From Wolfiporia cocos (Eukaryota > Basidiomycota > Agaricomycetes > Polyporales > Phaeolaceae): DNA of 64,000 nt. The stretch is from positions 2,046,001 through 2,110,000 of the forward strand of contig JACCLO010000013.1 of NCBI GenBank assembly GCA_029448655.1. The letters are read 5' to 3'. The notes under the pieces were generated by a model that did not search any database, had not been told where the DNA came from, and worked only from the letters and a program-made list of their open reading frames with translations. The position numbers were made by a program, and so were the translations under genes. Below, piece after piece: positions 45,760-58,390 of this stretch (positions are counted from its first letter, which is position 1; each line of letters starts with the position of its first letter).

Positions 45760-47801
45760 ATGCTGTCTTTGTTCCACGACGTCGCGCGTTTCTGTGCGGC
45801 TGAGCCGTCGCGAGACAAAGGGACAATGCTAGCATGCGCGCCGCTGGGACCTTTTAGGCTCCCTCCTGTCTTGGGACTGTATAATGGCATCTCTATCATC
45901 AGAGAGCAAGCCCATGCGCGCATCTGCGCCGACAGAATTGGTTTCTACGGTCTATTCAAGCACAATGTATCGTTGATCGTGTCAGCTCGGGTACGTGCCA
46001 TGAACATCGATGGGTATACAGAACTAACGCTCTATGACGACAGGCATCCGACGCATTCATGCGTGACGCCGCTCTTGCGACCAGGGCCAAGAAGTTGAAT
46101 CTTGAGCTCGCCGGGTTCTCTGCTCTCCTCGCTGATGCCTCCGTCTCCATTGCTACTAGCAACGACATCAAGAAATTGCTTGGCGAGGCAAGGAATCTGG
46201 AAGCGCTGTACCGCTCCGGTATGCGCGAGTCAGAGCTCGCCTTTGTTATCGGAAATAAGCGCCCGGTGGACCCACAGTCGGCTGTCTTGGTGCAGCACAG
46301 CGACGTTGGCCAGGAAGTGTTTCCCGTCGTCGCACCTGAATGCTCTGCCCAACATGGTCCGGTTGACGGGGAATCTGCGATCATTGTCTCTATCGACGAT
46401 GAGGATAACGTGGCAGAGCGGTCGACTACCATCAGGAGTCCCCATTCTACGCATGTCAAGGATCCTCGCCCAAATCCCCAAGCCATAGGCTACCCCGTAT
46501 CTGGTTGGCAACGCTCATCGAGCATTGATTCGGGTAGCAGCTTCCTGGACCTGTCGTGGGACCCTTCCGATGACGACAGCGTGCTGCTCACGCCTTTGAC
46601 GTCTCTGTTGGCTATGGGCCTTGTAGACAGTCATGACGATGAAGGGGACGCTGCTGCAAACGGCCTCACTGCATCTCCTGATCACAGCCCAGTTCTTCTG
46701 CTCGCTGAATACCCGAACTCGCCGTTATTGCTGAGTGGCGAGTCTTCGCCGGACGTCCTGCTCTTCAACCTGAACAACGCAGTAGGTCTGCCTTCATCGT
46801 CAGAGCTTCACCAAGTACCACTTCCTGTCAGTACCCCGCTCTCACCTTTATTGCTGTCGGAACTACCGCCAGTCAACCCCAGTATCACCGCTAGAGGACC
46901 TCCGACTCCTGACCTAATTCCGCTGTCCCCTGTATGCCCAATATCCCCCTTGACCCTGCCGGTCCTCATACTGCCCGGCCACATGTCGATTGGCTCGAAT
47001 GGTGAGGAAAGCATTCAGCTCTCGTTCTTGATGGCATTAACAGACATTCTTGCCACAGGCACGAACCTCCTGCAGGTAGATGGTCTGCCCATGACGAGCG
47101 CATCTGCATCTCCCATGCTGTGCCCGTTCGAGACGGACGACTCAATGTCCCCGCTGGTCATACCTGCCCCACTGCCACTGGACGCTCTTCCCGGTGAGAG
47201 CATGAATGTCGGAGGCACCATTTCCTCACCTGCGATGGCATCGGCAGAGTCTGCACCACCCGCCTTGCTGTTCATGTCCACGCCTCAGCCGCCAGTAGGA
47301 TCAATCTCGTCGTCGATGCTCCCATCGACACTCTCGGTGGCCGATTTGGACCTGACCGCCAGCACGTCTATCGGCGATCACGTCCTCGTCACACCTGTTC
47401 TCGCACCAATCCCACTGCCGGACACATTGGAAGGCATGGACCTTGAGGAGCAGCTTCCCGCGTACTCGGAGATGGCTGAAATGACGGCGGCAGTCAACTT
47501 TCCGGAGCCCCCCACATACTCAGAGGCGATGAACATCACAGAGATTGTTGTCATTGCAGACGTCCCGCCTGCGCCGGTACTTGGCACGGCGGAGCTCCCC
47601 GCCGCGGGCACGTTCGAATACATGTCAATGCCGCATTCGTCGCCGGTATGGGCGTCCTACGTCCCCATTCATGAGGCATATGGCATACGGTTGCCCTTAC
47701 AGTCGCCGCCACCGACGCCAAGGGGTTCTTGGACTTGGGGCAGCAATAACATCCTCGCTTTGTTCGGCCATTTGCCGACGAGCGAGGAGCAAATCCCATA
47801 A
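45760..47801 (+). CDS. Pro/Ser-rich acidic protein with PPxY-type motifs
   Basis: Two exons, 45760-45990 and 46044-47801. The 53-bp intron has a perfect ACTAAC branch sequence and joins VSLIVSAR to ASDAFMRDAALATRAKKL in phase 0; the product is 662 aa. After about residue 150 the protein is low complexity, rich in Pro, Leu, Ser and acidic residues. Near the C-terminus it has LPAYSEMAE and PPTYSEAMN, i.e. LPxY and PPxY motifs of the kind bound by WW domains of Rsp5/Nedd4 ubiquitin ligases, and ends with PPPTPRGSWTWGS. No enzymatic or membrane domain is seen. An adaptor-like role is inference. The Met at 45760 is the best start seen; further upstream exons are possible. Confidence 0.65.
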
Positions 47802-49510
47802 GTGAAGCATCCGCACCCGTCTGCGACAACATCGTTGCAGGCGAAGTAGGAGGCATGCACTAACGGGGCTCACCCCTCGTTTGAGCGTGACTTCTCTCGA
47901 ACTCTTGACTACACCCTCCAGCGCAGTGGTGCCGCGCTAGGTGTGATATATCACCCACCTTTTCTCTTGTATGTCAGTTGCGTCTGCATTATTTCCTGTT
48001 GTTGTGGCCTGCACCACGCTTCGCGTTGTCCAGCGTTTACGTATCGTCGATCTTGGTTTACGTTCGGTTACGATGTGTACAGTATTGCTTTCTATGCACT
48101 GCGTTCAAGATGCCGAGCGAGCGCAATCGTCGCCAGCCGAGCACAGTGATGGGCAAGAGAGTGATTGAAGGAACGCAGACGAGGTGACAGACGTGAATTT
48201 ATAGGGCGATGAACACACGAGCCCGAGGCGTGGCGTTGTTGTGAGCTATTTGCTCCCGATCATATGCGCGCTTAGCGTACGCTTTGAAATCTGTGGCTCG
48301 CAATGCGTGGCACAGTGGCACTTGCCACTCCTCGCGTCCGCCTCTTCTCCCGTGCCTTCGACTGCACCGCGAGCTAGAAGGAGGGTGGACAGCTTCAAGC
48401 ATTATATTTCTTGATGTACAAAGCTTCCCGCGAACAAAGCGTACAGATAGGGCCTCTGTTCCACGGCTGGTCGCACGCGCACAGTAGAACGCATTGTGCT
48501 GCCGGTCCAACGCGTAGCAAAACCGGCGCGGGTAGTCGTATCGAGTTTCTAGGCTGCAGGACGTTGACACGGCACAGTAATATGTAAGCAATTGAGTAGG
48601 CGGCAGTAACGTACGCATTGTGGTCCAACATATCCGGATTCCGCGCTGTGCGTGTGTGGTGGCATGACCGAGATGAGGCTGCCTGTCTAGAGGTCGGGAG
48701 GTATGTCATCCAAAACGAATCTTCATAGGTGCGAAACCTTGAACGTGATGTACGTGTACATTCGATGTGGGCAGTTAGTACTTGAGCTTGAATATCATTG
48801 GATGCCGATGTCGAAGGGAATTACACTAGGCAGTTAACCGGACCCGATGCGCAGGCGTGGGGATGGAAGTGGGGCGGATCCGCAACGTGGGTCTCAAAGT
48901 CTCAACATCGACACGCAGCGAAATCGGTTGCGTTCGCCGAGCCCGACCGGATCGTGCACAGCAATCGAGGCAGTGGCAATTAAAGAAGGATAGAACGCGA
49001 ACCATACTGTGTGAAAAAGCAACTCACATTAGATATTCAGAAGTTTTCATGATGTACTAAGACTTGTAATAATACATGAGGGACTGGCTCGAGAACAAAT
49101 AGATTATGGACACACCCTGAGCTATGCCTATGTACCTGAGATAGCACTCGTTGAGTTGGATAATAAATTTGCATATCCTATGATCCTATGGTTTGTCTGT
49201 ATCGGTTCCTCCAGATTCCGCTGCTGAATAAAATATTCATGATAGGGGGCTCGACTAGAATCTGGTACATGAATGTTCTGCACAGTACGGTCTGTTCAAC
49301 CTCGGTTCACTATAATTAGATTAATTTTTGTGCTGTATATGTACGGAAGAACAAAGCCATTTACAACATCCTAGTCCTGATTTCTCCAAGCGACATGTAG
49401 TGGTAGGGTCCCATAATCGAGAACCTACCCCATCATCATATGCTTCTTTCCTGCACTCACCGACTTTCGTCCACGGTACCAAGAACTTTCATCAAGAGAG
49501 ATTATGTCAT
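47802..49510. other. Intergenic, no gene recognised
   Basis: Frames up to 139 codons occur but conflict between strands and lack motifs. Confidence 0.4.
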
Positions 49511-51048
49511 TTATCGACAGTGAGGTGTATAGAAACGTGCCTTTCCGTTATGGTTCAAAACTTCAGGGACGGTCCCCGCCAATAACTGATTGAGTGCACC
49601 ATACTCTAAAGGACCTAACAGAAAGGTTATAGGGACCTTGTTACTTTTGATATGACGTACTAGGAATTTGCGTTCCGTACTAGAGACGTGCCGCTGAAGC
49701 TCGGTAATTTAAGGCTCCAACCATATAATATACATGTACAGGAAATCAGTAAATATATGGTATATGGTATATACATGGTATATACATGGTATATACATGG
49801 TTTACATGGTTTTCAGATGGTAGATTTTCCAGACATCTTGACATAGCCATTGCCTTGCCCATATGGCTCTGGAGATTGTCTCCTCCTTCAACAACATGCC
49901 ATAGGTATCAGTACTTGGCTGATGCAAGGAAAGATTTGGTGTTCAGTATTCAACAGCCACACTAATAGCTGGAATGGCTTAGGAATTGTGCACAATGTGT
50001 GAGATGATGGGAAACTTTGACACATGAGTCTAATGCATGATATAATCACTATGTGGGATAATATATAGCACAAACATAAATCTGATCTTACCTTCCGCCA
50101 ATTGAGAGGGTAAGCAGAGTATGTGAATTATGACTTAACATCTTTGCATTTGCACAGTGGCCACCAGATTGTCCAAATCTCATATTGCCACTGCACCATA
50201 CAATCTGTAAGACACATAACTAGCTCATGTACATATTCAAAACAACAATTTGAGGGTCTAATATGAATGCATTCACAACAACCATATACCATATAATATA
50301 CCATGTATATACCATGTACTCGGCCATGTGTAAATACATGTATATAGTATATATATGAAACCATGTATACATGGTATATACATTATATGGTTGGAGCCTT
50401 ACTCGGTATCAATACTCCCTGTGAACTCTGAGAATATGTCCACGGGTAACGGTATGAGGACAATTCACCGGGATTCAGTGATATCGCGATGATACCTTGA
50501 TCGGAGAAGCGTTTAGCAAATTCGCGTGCAAGTACTGCGTCTGCCTGGCACAACAGGTCAGTTGAAGACAAGCAGAACGTAAGTAAGCTGTGCATACAAG
50601 CTTTGACTGAGCGTGTAGTTGCTGAGGGGTAATTTTCAGGACCATCGACAAATGAATTCCAGTTAATTGCATGCAAGTATGCAGCGCTTGAAGATATCAT
50701 GATGATGCGCGCATGGTGGTCTGGAGAGGTTGTCGTTCCGGCTAATAAAGCTGGCAGAAGAAACTTGGAGAAAAAAAGTGACCTAGTATATGCTCAGATG
50801 TTGATGATTGCTTTTTCATAACCAATTCCGTACCAATGACGTCTGTAGTGAATTGCATATCATAACCATCAGGACTAAGCCAGTCGATGGAACAGGACAT
50901 TGCACTACTACAACGGTGTACCTTAGGTCGAACACTTTAAAAACCGAGCATAGAAAGAAGCTTACGCATTATCAAAGAGGACGCGCAACTCATTCTGTTG
51001 AAGTCCGTGCATGGCGTCCGGACGAGCGCTGGCGATCGCGCTAGGCGT
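49511..51048 (-). pseudogene. Short-chain dehydrogenase/reductase, disrupted by a MITE
   Basis: Read on the minus strand with its introns, the gene gives ELRVLFDNA, DWLSPDGYDMQFTTDVIG, GHFFFSKFLLPALLAG, HHARIIMISSSAAYLHAINW, QSKLADAVLAREFAKRF and GIIAISLNPGELSSY. Beyond the MITE follow ELQRHVSSTERKF and YGALNQLLAGTVPEVL, ending at the stop 49511-49513. These match the retinol-dehydrogenase-like SDRs common in fungi. Defects: one T missing from a T run after GHF, a frameshift before QSK, catalytic Tyr replaced by His (LHAQSK for LYxQSK), and a 692-bp MITE in the C-terminal exon. The Rossmann glycine motif was not recovered upstream. Confidence 0.8.
49710..50401. mobile_element. MITE (692 bp) inside the SDR gene
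   Basis: Ends TAAGGCTCCAACCATATAAT and its inverse, flanked by CTCGGTA on both sides (7-8 bp, slightly imperfect beyond that). The interior contains TATACATGG tandem copies at both edges. SDR coding sequence continues on each side, proving insertion into a gene. Confidence 0.85.
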
Positions 51049-52108
51049 CTATAGGTAGTGATCGAGTCGCCGAGCCTGTACCTACTCTTCATGCGTTTGC
51101 AACGAGCTATCAAGTCCCTTTGCTCAGCCAAGCGCATTATGGTGCTCACGAGTTCTGAGACGGCCTTTTGTCTACACATTCTCCATGCTATGCCAGCAGC
51201 TAGCATTGAGTTTACTGCATGTGTCAACCAAGAATTTGCCTACCTCAGGAATTGAGTCACAGCGCAGCGTACAGGGCTCAAATCGCTCAAATCGAGCTCA
51301 AGAAAAATGGCTCCTCGTCCTTAAGCTCCTTGATTGCCGTAAATGCTTTGTATTTGTTTCGCGAAGCTATGTATACTTTGGCATTGTGCTCAAGCTCAAG
51401 TAAGGCCTACAGCAGATGAGCATGCAATATCTCGTTTATGTAGCGCTACCTACCTTCATCATCTCTCTTCCTATGCCGACATTACCGCCTATACAGATTC
51501 CTGAGCGACGCCAACACTTGGAAATTTATCGGTGGACCAACCAGTGACGAGCCCTGACCAGTCAAATCTGGGATTTGAGCGCTACCGAACTTTTGTTTTC
51601 CGGGAAACAGTTGTGCGATGATATACACAATGTACTGGAGCTCTTCAAAGAAACCGCTCATATTGTTTCTCTGCGGACGAGGTTATTCAGGCAACAATTG
51701 GGGGCTCAGGTCAACGTTGGGTAGATGAGAAGGGGTCAGCCAGCGAATTTCTGTATGACCGCGACATCTGCATCGCGGAGCGACCACGACTTGATCGGTA
51801 TGAATACGAAACAGTCTAGTGACCTTCTAATTCTGCGGTCTAGGGTTTCGGCGCTGAGAACCACATTTATGACAGGAATCGAATTTCAGTCGCTTGGAGC
51901 GAGCTGGGTTTAATCGAGCGCTACAATAAGGTTTAGGTTACAGCTGTCCAGCAAGGCATTAATTCGTTCGGCGCCGGTTGGAAATTCGACTGGCTTGAAC
52001 CCCCCAAGATAATAACTTGGAGCGTTGCAATACAATTAGCATGAAACTGTTCATGGAGTCAATCGCAGATAAAAAGGATCAGATTCTGACCGCACATTCC
52101 AATCCGTC
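51049..52108. other. Intergenic / 5' region of the SDR pseudogene
   Basis: May hold the missing N-terminal SDR exons (faint match near 51.06-51.25 kb on the minus strand). No other gene seen. Confidence 0.35.
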
Positions 52109-53372
52109 ATGAGCGTAAACTTCTTCATCGATAAAGCCACACTCATCGCCGCCTGGCTCGAGTCTTTTTTGTGGGGTAAATATACTGGTTTCTACCGACA
52201 GTCCATGATCTGACCGGCCGGTAATATATCTAGGCATATACACCATTATCTTTGCATATACCATCTTTCGAATATGCAAAAATGGGAGGGAGCGAATGAA
52301 TCGCGTTAGTACTAGTGCAATAGTCATTCTGTGAGTCTGATTCTGTTTTTGTCGGTACACCGTCAGCTCACCTATAATACGAACTCATTTCAAAGTTACA
52401 TACTTGCCTCTGCTCACATGATTATCGAACTGCCGCGCCTGATAGCAGGCTTCATTACCTTTCGCGACACCATCGGACCCATCACGTATCTTGGAAATGT
52501 TGGTCTTCCACTCGATGTCGCAAAAGATTACATATATATAACAAACGTAAGAATTCTGACTTGCAATGATTATGATAATGATCTCATTTTTGTAGGCGGT
52601 CGTTGGAGACTCAGTACTGGTGTGGCGCTTGTACACTGTGTGGGGAAAGCGGCTCTGGATATCGATTTTTCCTATCATCATGATATTGGGGACAGCAGGT
52701 GAGTGGTTCTCATATGCTACGTTTCGACGATAAAGCATGCTCTTCTAGTTTCTGGATATGGTGCAATCTCGCTGTATCTCATCCCTAACGCAAACATTAG
52801 CAAGACAGTTAACTGGGGAACAAGCATGTTTGCCATCTCCTTGAGCACAAATATCATCGTGACCGCTCTGACTGCTATCCGAATATGGTATGTATTTCCG
52901 TATGCATCCCCACAGAGATACTTTGACGTCATCCGTTATTGACAGGTATGTTGGGCACCGCAATCAAGAACTGATGGGGCGTAGCAGCACGCCATACAGC
53001 CGAATCATTCTCCTTGTTGTCGAATCAGGGCTTGCAATCACTACTTCGAACAATCCGGAAATGGATACACGGGAAACATGGCAATTACAATTGTATTCGA
53101 TGCTATGCCTCAAATCACGGTTAGAGCACGATCTATCGCTGTTCTTAAAACTAACAATCGATAATACTCAGGGTATGATGCCGACTTTGATCGTTTTGGC
53201 TGTCGACTCTGGGTATACTCAGTCGGATGAATACTACAGCCAAGAGAAATATAGGGACATGCGGGCTATGATATTTGCACCCCCATCCATCCATGCATCT
53301 TCAACTGGAATTGGTGCATCTGAGTATGAGTTATCTGTACAAACGAGAAAGAAGGATCACGAGTCACTGTGA
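52109..53372 (+). pseudogene. Seven-TM membrane protein (basidiomycete family) with a frameshift
   Basis: Seven exons can be followed: 52109-52175, 52234-52304, 52367-52546, 52596-52698, 52749-52887, 52946-53119, 53172-53372. They begin MSVNFFIDKATLIAAWLESF and contain several hydrophobic helices. The conserved run is SVLVWRLYTVWGKRLWISIF, MFAISLSTNIIVTALTAIRI, YSRIILLVVESGLAITTS, AITIVFDAMPQIT|GMMPTLIV, the signature order of a large agaricomycete 7-TM family of unknown function. In exon 6, near 53,060, one base must be removed or added to pass from AITTSNNPEM to YTGNMAITIVF; otherwise the frame breaks. Splice phases elsewhere are consistent, so the gene is either recently inactivated or carries a sequencing error. 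Confidence 0.72.
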
Positions 53373-53936
53373 TGATTTAGTCCTATGTCGATGCTTTTGG
53401 TATAATGAGGATACAAGCTTCATGGTAGTGCATAATATGACTTTACGGCCTCGTGACTATCAAGTACATAACCACTCGTGGTAGCTGTTTAAACATCGAT
53501 TCTCAGTGCCAACCTTCAAAGGTATACTGATACTCTGAGATGATAAACATTGTTTGTTCTGCTCGCAATAGAATCACCGATTCTGGGGCCTTATTTGTCT
53601 CCGGCTCATATATATCAATCCGGCAGCAGGTTCACTGAGAATATTTTTAGACTGGTCTTTTATCAAAATCTAGCTATTGCTATGGATCAAACATCCCTTG
53701 GTCAAATATCTGGATAGAATATTCAGCATCAGCATCGTCAAGTAGCAAACTACCTGCCAGCATGAATAATGACTATTCAGGTTCGGATCTCAAGTCTCAA
53801 GCACAGAACTCAGCATCCTGGGTTTAAGAGTGGACATAAGACACTTACAGTGACAACAAGGTCAAGCTGAGAAGAAATACCAGTGATTACATGGTTTAAA
53901 TAGTATCCAATACTGTCCAAGGTCAGAGTCTCTCTG
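53373..53936. other. Intergenic plus TGTTACGG-family LTR fragment
   Basis: No gene. From about 53,683 the sequence GCTATGGATCAAACATCC and the block ACAACAAGGTCAAGCTGAG mark a degraded LTR of the TGTTACGG family. Confidence 0.5.
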
Positions 53937-54349
53937 TGTCACAGACCGATGTCCCCATCCCTCCACATAAAAAGGTACTGACTCTTAGGGCGCACAAGAC
54001 TGGCATGTCTTCATAAGACAGAGGCATAGCGCATAGATAGGCACACAGCATGCAGAGAAGAGGGTAGCCAGCCAGGGGATATCACCCCTAGGACAAAGAT
54101 GTTTGAGGAGTACCCCAGACAATGCAGCATATATATGTACATGGTGATAGTGAACTACTGTTCTAGGTGCTGCCCTCAAGGCATGGTCTGTGCGCTATAG
54201 TACAGACACTGACCATCAACTTGAGGAAGCTAACACTATGCTACTAGTCACATGATCTATAGATGACAGAGGGAACGGGCAATGTAGATATCTAATCAAC
54301 ATCAGTAAGGCACTGGGTGCTAAAGGGCAAGGGGCTGAGCCATGACAGT
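53937..54349 (+). mobile_element. TGTCACA-family LTR
   Basis: Starts TGTCACAG, has ATATATATGTACATGG and GGCATGGTCTGTGCGC, and ends near CATGACA. No matching duplication; it abuts the next LTR. Confidence 0.6.
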
Positions 54350-54802
54350 TGGGCAATCAACCCCCCTGGAGACTCATGACCCTACTGGGTGCAACCACAG
54401 TTGTACTAGCATATTAGGGATCATTTCAGACCTGACAGATCCAACTCTGTTTTGTATTTATCCACTGATTGACAGATGGCATTCAACCACCATATTTTCT
54501 ATCATTCTCATCTATCATTACAGATCCATCACTGCATACTTATCATGCATTTCAGGCTAGGTTGTATGCAGTAGCAGTGACATCTGGGATGCACAGGACC
54601 TTTGATACTCAGAGTAGTATATAAACTCATGTAACTATGGTCAATGCTCTTCAGCTCAACCTTGTTGTAATAACAAGAGTCTAATACTTGTTCTCCAATG
54701 TAGGAAATTATGCTCAGTACATTTGCAAGCCTTGAAGACAAGTCTTTGGAGCGCCTTTGGACTTCTTGGACTTAGGCAAGTCATCCTCAGGACTTGCCCA
54801 TC
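54350..54802 (-). mobile_element. TGTTACGG-family LTR fragment (copy C)
   Basis: Reverse copy closely matching 40.11-40.54 kb, with CAACCCCCCTGG, GATAGATGG-type and CTCAACCTTGTTGT blocks. Confidence 0.75.
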
Positions 54803-54815
54803 TGACACAGAATAT

Positions 54816-56038
54816 TGTCACAAATCATCCAATAGGGGAATATGTACATCCCTTGCCTGGGTTGCAAAGGTGCCACTGCATGCGCGGCTAACTCCTTACA
54901 CCAAGCCACCTCTCTGTCACTTTCTAGATACTGTATAGCTCACCTGATTCAGTAGATTAGTGCTCTGGGGCAGCGTGTGTTGCCAGGTACTCACAGAATG
55001 GTCACACACTTAGTTACATGTAGCATCACCTCACGGTCACCAGTAGCACTGCATTCTGTAGTACGCACAGACCCAGACTTTAGGGTATGCCACTGTCGCT
55101 CTTCACACATGTATATAAGTAGTCAGCAGATGGGGCTTACACCCCATCTTTAGGATTTTCGGCAATTGGGCTTAGGCCCCTTTCTCACTCTGCTCACTGC
55201 ACGACTTAGGGACTGGGCCCTGTTTCTCTCTTCACCTGACTTAGACTGGGGGTGCACGTCAGCTTCTAAGGTTCTAAGGGAGCTTGGTACCCTGTTACCT
55301 GAAGGCTCTGTCACAAGCCACTTACTTGTAGGCTGGTATGTGACTCTTGTTGTAAAGAGGCAAGTTTGTAGTGAGGTATCAATGCGGTAAGCAGAGATAG
55401 TAGATGAAGGTGAATAGATCTGAGGGTAAGCGCTCAGAGGGTAGTGTCTTAAATACATGTTGTATAGGTCCCCAGGGACTCTAAAGTGAGACCATTAGTA
55501 CTTTATGGCACTATTCTGGTTGGACAACCAGTAATGGTGTCATGTTGTAAATCAGCCAATGGGATATATGCTTCTGCCATACATGTGACGACTACTGGTA
55601 ATTACTAAGGTAGACCCATGCACGGAGTCTAACCGGGGTCAGGTGATATAAGTGTTGGTCACATGCTTCCTCTGTGACCTGGTCCATTGTGTCTAGACTG
55701 TAGCTATGACCTTTAGGCTGGGTCTTGTGACTTGTGGCTTGTAACTATACAGTCCGGCACTATGGCAATTGCTTATATCAGTGATTCCCATGATTACGTG
55801 CTTTTATGCAATATTATAGCCCCAAAGGGAACTATCATGTGACACTTGAGCACCCATGCTGCACGTGATGGTTAAGGCGCAAAATGCGAAAGAAAATCTA
55901 AGACGCAAGTCTTTGAGGGTTGATATCCTACAAAAACTGTGACAGGCTCACCTCTACATCACCGCTCTAGCTGGGGCTGAGTGTAAGGGATTCCCCTGGC
56001 CTCTAGGCCAGTCGCACCAACTCTGTAAGTCTGTGTCA
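54816..56038 (-). mobile_element. Solo LTR, interrupted by another
   Basis: TGTCACAAATC...CTGTGTCA with duplication AATAT at 54811-54815 and 56039-56043. A 636-bp LTR lies inside. Confidence 0.85.
55309..55944 (+). mobile_element. Solo LTR (636 bp), Gypsy-1-like
   Basis: TGTCACAAGCCACTTAC...CTGTGACA with duplication GGCTC at 55304-55308 and 55945-55949. Its start resembles that of the Gypsy-1 LTR. Confidence 0.9.
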
Positions 56039-56056
56039 AATATACCTATGCCCTAC

Positions 56057-56493
56057 TGTCACAGATTCTGAAAAGAGGTACTCCCCCCTGTCTTGAACCA
56101 ACGGCCTTAGGAATGACATGGTCACGTGCTCCTGTATGGAGAAAGTAGCGTAGCATAATGGTACAGGTAGCCTACCCCGCTCCGGTCACATGGTCAGTAG
56201 CTTAGATAAGTAGCACATGACTGGGAAGCATTCGGTATTATGCACAGACCCTGCCTTTAGGGCAGGTCTCTATTAGATCGCTTACGCGCTCTGCATGTAC
56301 TTAAGCTGCGACGTTCTGGGGCTTACTCCCCAGAACTGTTATTCTAGTCGATGGGGCTAGTCCCCCTTAGCTTGACCACTAGGCATGCTAGTCTGAGTCT
56401 CACCTCATACAACTCGGTGTTGTACCTCTACCTCGTCATAGGTAGATGGAGGGGCCTGGAGATAGTATGGTGCACCTATGTCACTTTGTGACA
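56057..56493 (-). mobile_element. TGTCACA-family LTR
   Basis: TGTCACAG...TTGTGACA; flanks CCTAC and CCTCC differ at one base. On the minus strand it contains B-box-like GGTTCAAGACA near its left end. Confidence 0.65.
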
Positions 56494-56992
56494 CCTCCCC
56501 TGACCCAGGAACTGGGCCATCTCCACTACTGCCCATAACCCATCTCACATCCCAACACCTAACGTCCAACATCCAATGTAACACCAAGCAGGTCCTAGTG
56601 AGGTGACAAGGCTCCTAAGGTTGGCTACAAGGTCGAGAGTCAGACGCTGAGGTCAAGTGTTGAGGTATGAAGGTGAGTGGGGTAGTCAAACAGAGAAGAG
56701 GTGGTTCAAAGGGGAATGCACCCCTGTAAATTACATTGAGTTGTCTGAGGTGAATGCCTCAGAAATTCTGGCTTATATACATGCAACGCATTATCTACTG
56801 AAACTCCTGCCCTAAACGACGAGGCCTGTGTGCAAGCACTAAGGTATAGGAGTACAGCCATATCACGTGATATATCACGTTACTAGCGGGTTATCTTATC
56901 TAGTTACTACCAGGCATGCGACTATCTAGAGAGTCAGGTGATTGAACACATGAAGACGTTAGTTTGAGACTGAGGGGTGGCAAATAGCCCAT

Positions 56993-57489
56993 TGTCACAA
57001 TAAAAACTGTGACATACCCCTAACTCCTAGTGTTGGCCTTATACACCTGTAAACATAGTACTTCTGGTGTATTGGCAGAGAAGAGGCCCCCAGTCTAGCA
57101 AGACTAAGAACTAAAGTCATGCAGTGAGGAAAGTAGCATAGACAGCATACCCTGCCCCATTGGGGAGGATGCTGAGATTGGTAGTTCTGAGGAGTAGTCT
57201 CAGAACTGCATATGCTTATGTACATGATGGATGCTACACTACAGTACTGAGGCCTACCCTAAAGGTAAGGCCTGTGCAGCTTCTCCATCACACTTCCATA
57301 CGTAAACATAATTATGTAGCTATCTAGCACGTGGCCGGTGCACTAGCACTACAGACATATCTGCATGTGACTACATACCATGTGACTGCTCCTTCAGGTG
57401 CTGGCATGCATGTTAGAGTGTAAAGGACACTCGTGGCTCCTCTAGAGGGGGGGGCGGATGAATCCATGTCAATCGTAAATTCTGTGACA
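56993..57489 (+). mobile_element. TGTCACA-family LTR
   Basis: TGTCACAA...CTGTGACA, with ATGTACATGATGG and CCTACCCTAAAGG blocks. The edge duplication is not found because of neighbouring insertions. Confidence 0.65.
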
Positions 57490-58390
57490 GCTATGGATCA
57501 AATATCCGTTCAGCTATGGTAACTTGGATGAGTTACTTAATGGGTCAAGTAGTGCACTGCTTGTTGAACTCTGGGGCTGGTACCAGAGCATCAGAGTCTC
57601 AATATACAAGTGAGAGCTTAGTTGCCTAAGTTTGGGAATGAGTATAAGATTCTTGTAATTCAACAAGGTTGAGCTAAGGAACTTGGCCAGTATGTACATC
57701 GGATTATATACCACTACTTATTGACTGGGGTTATAGTGTTCTTGGTACTGCTACCATTATGTCCAAAAGGCTAGTATCACAGTACCATGTACTGTGTACC
57801 GGCACACTCAGTGCCCTCAGTTTTCCCTCTACTGACTAAGGTTACCAGGCTTAGATGTAGAGATACTACAGCACAGGTGTAGGCACACAGTAGAGGTTGT
57901 ACCAGGGACTAGCCCTTGACGATGAGAATATGAAGTCTGAGGTGTAACCCTCAGATGTTGAGCATATATACATGCAGTGCACTATTGTAAGCTACCCTAC
58001 CCTAAAGCAGGCCTGTGCACAGTAGGTGCACAGTGTAACTAGTAATGCATAACATGTAACTGCTGTGACCATGAGCTGGCACTAGTGCCCTACTTATCTA
58101 ATGACGAAGTCTTTATCTAATCTACAATATCATGTTACCTACACAGGGGCCATGCCACAATGTTCTGTGACAGCTAGTATGCTACGCTGAAGGGTAAGAA
58201 GGTTGTGGTTGAGTGCGACAGGGGTTGAAACATGAGAACTGTGGTGGTTGGGCACCCAAGTACACACTAGAACATGATACAACTGGAACATACAGGGTAC
58301 AGGGTGTTGAGACCCTATGGTGAAACACCAAGTACCGACTAGAGCCTGATATGAGAAGGACATACAGGTATAGGGTGTTGGTCAAAGAGC
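57490..58390 (+). mobile_element. TGTTACGG-family LTR, interrupted
   Basis: Aligns with copy D from GGATCAAATATCCGTTCAGC through CAACAAGGTTGAGCTAAGG to GTGGTTGAGTGCGACAGG. Its right edge fades into the tandem repeat at 58.39 kb. Confidence 0.7.
57775..58172 (+). mobile_element. Solo LTR (398 bp)
   Basis: TATCACAG...CTGTGACA with duplication GCTAG at 57770-57774 and 58173-58177; the empty site is known from copy D. Confidence 0.88.
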
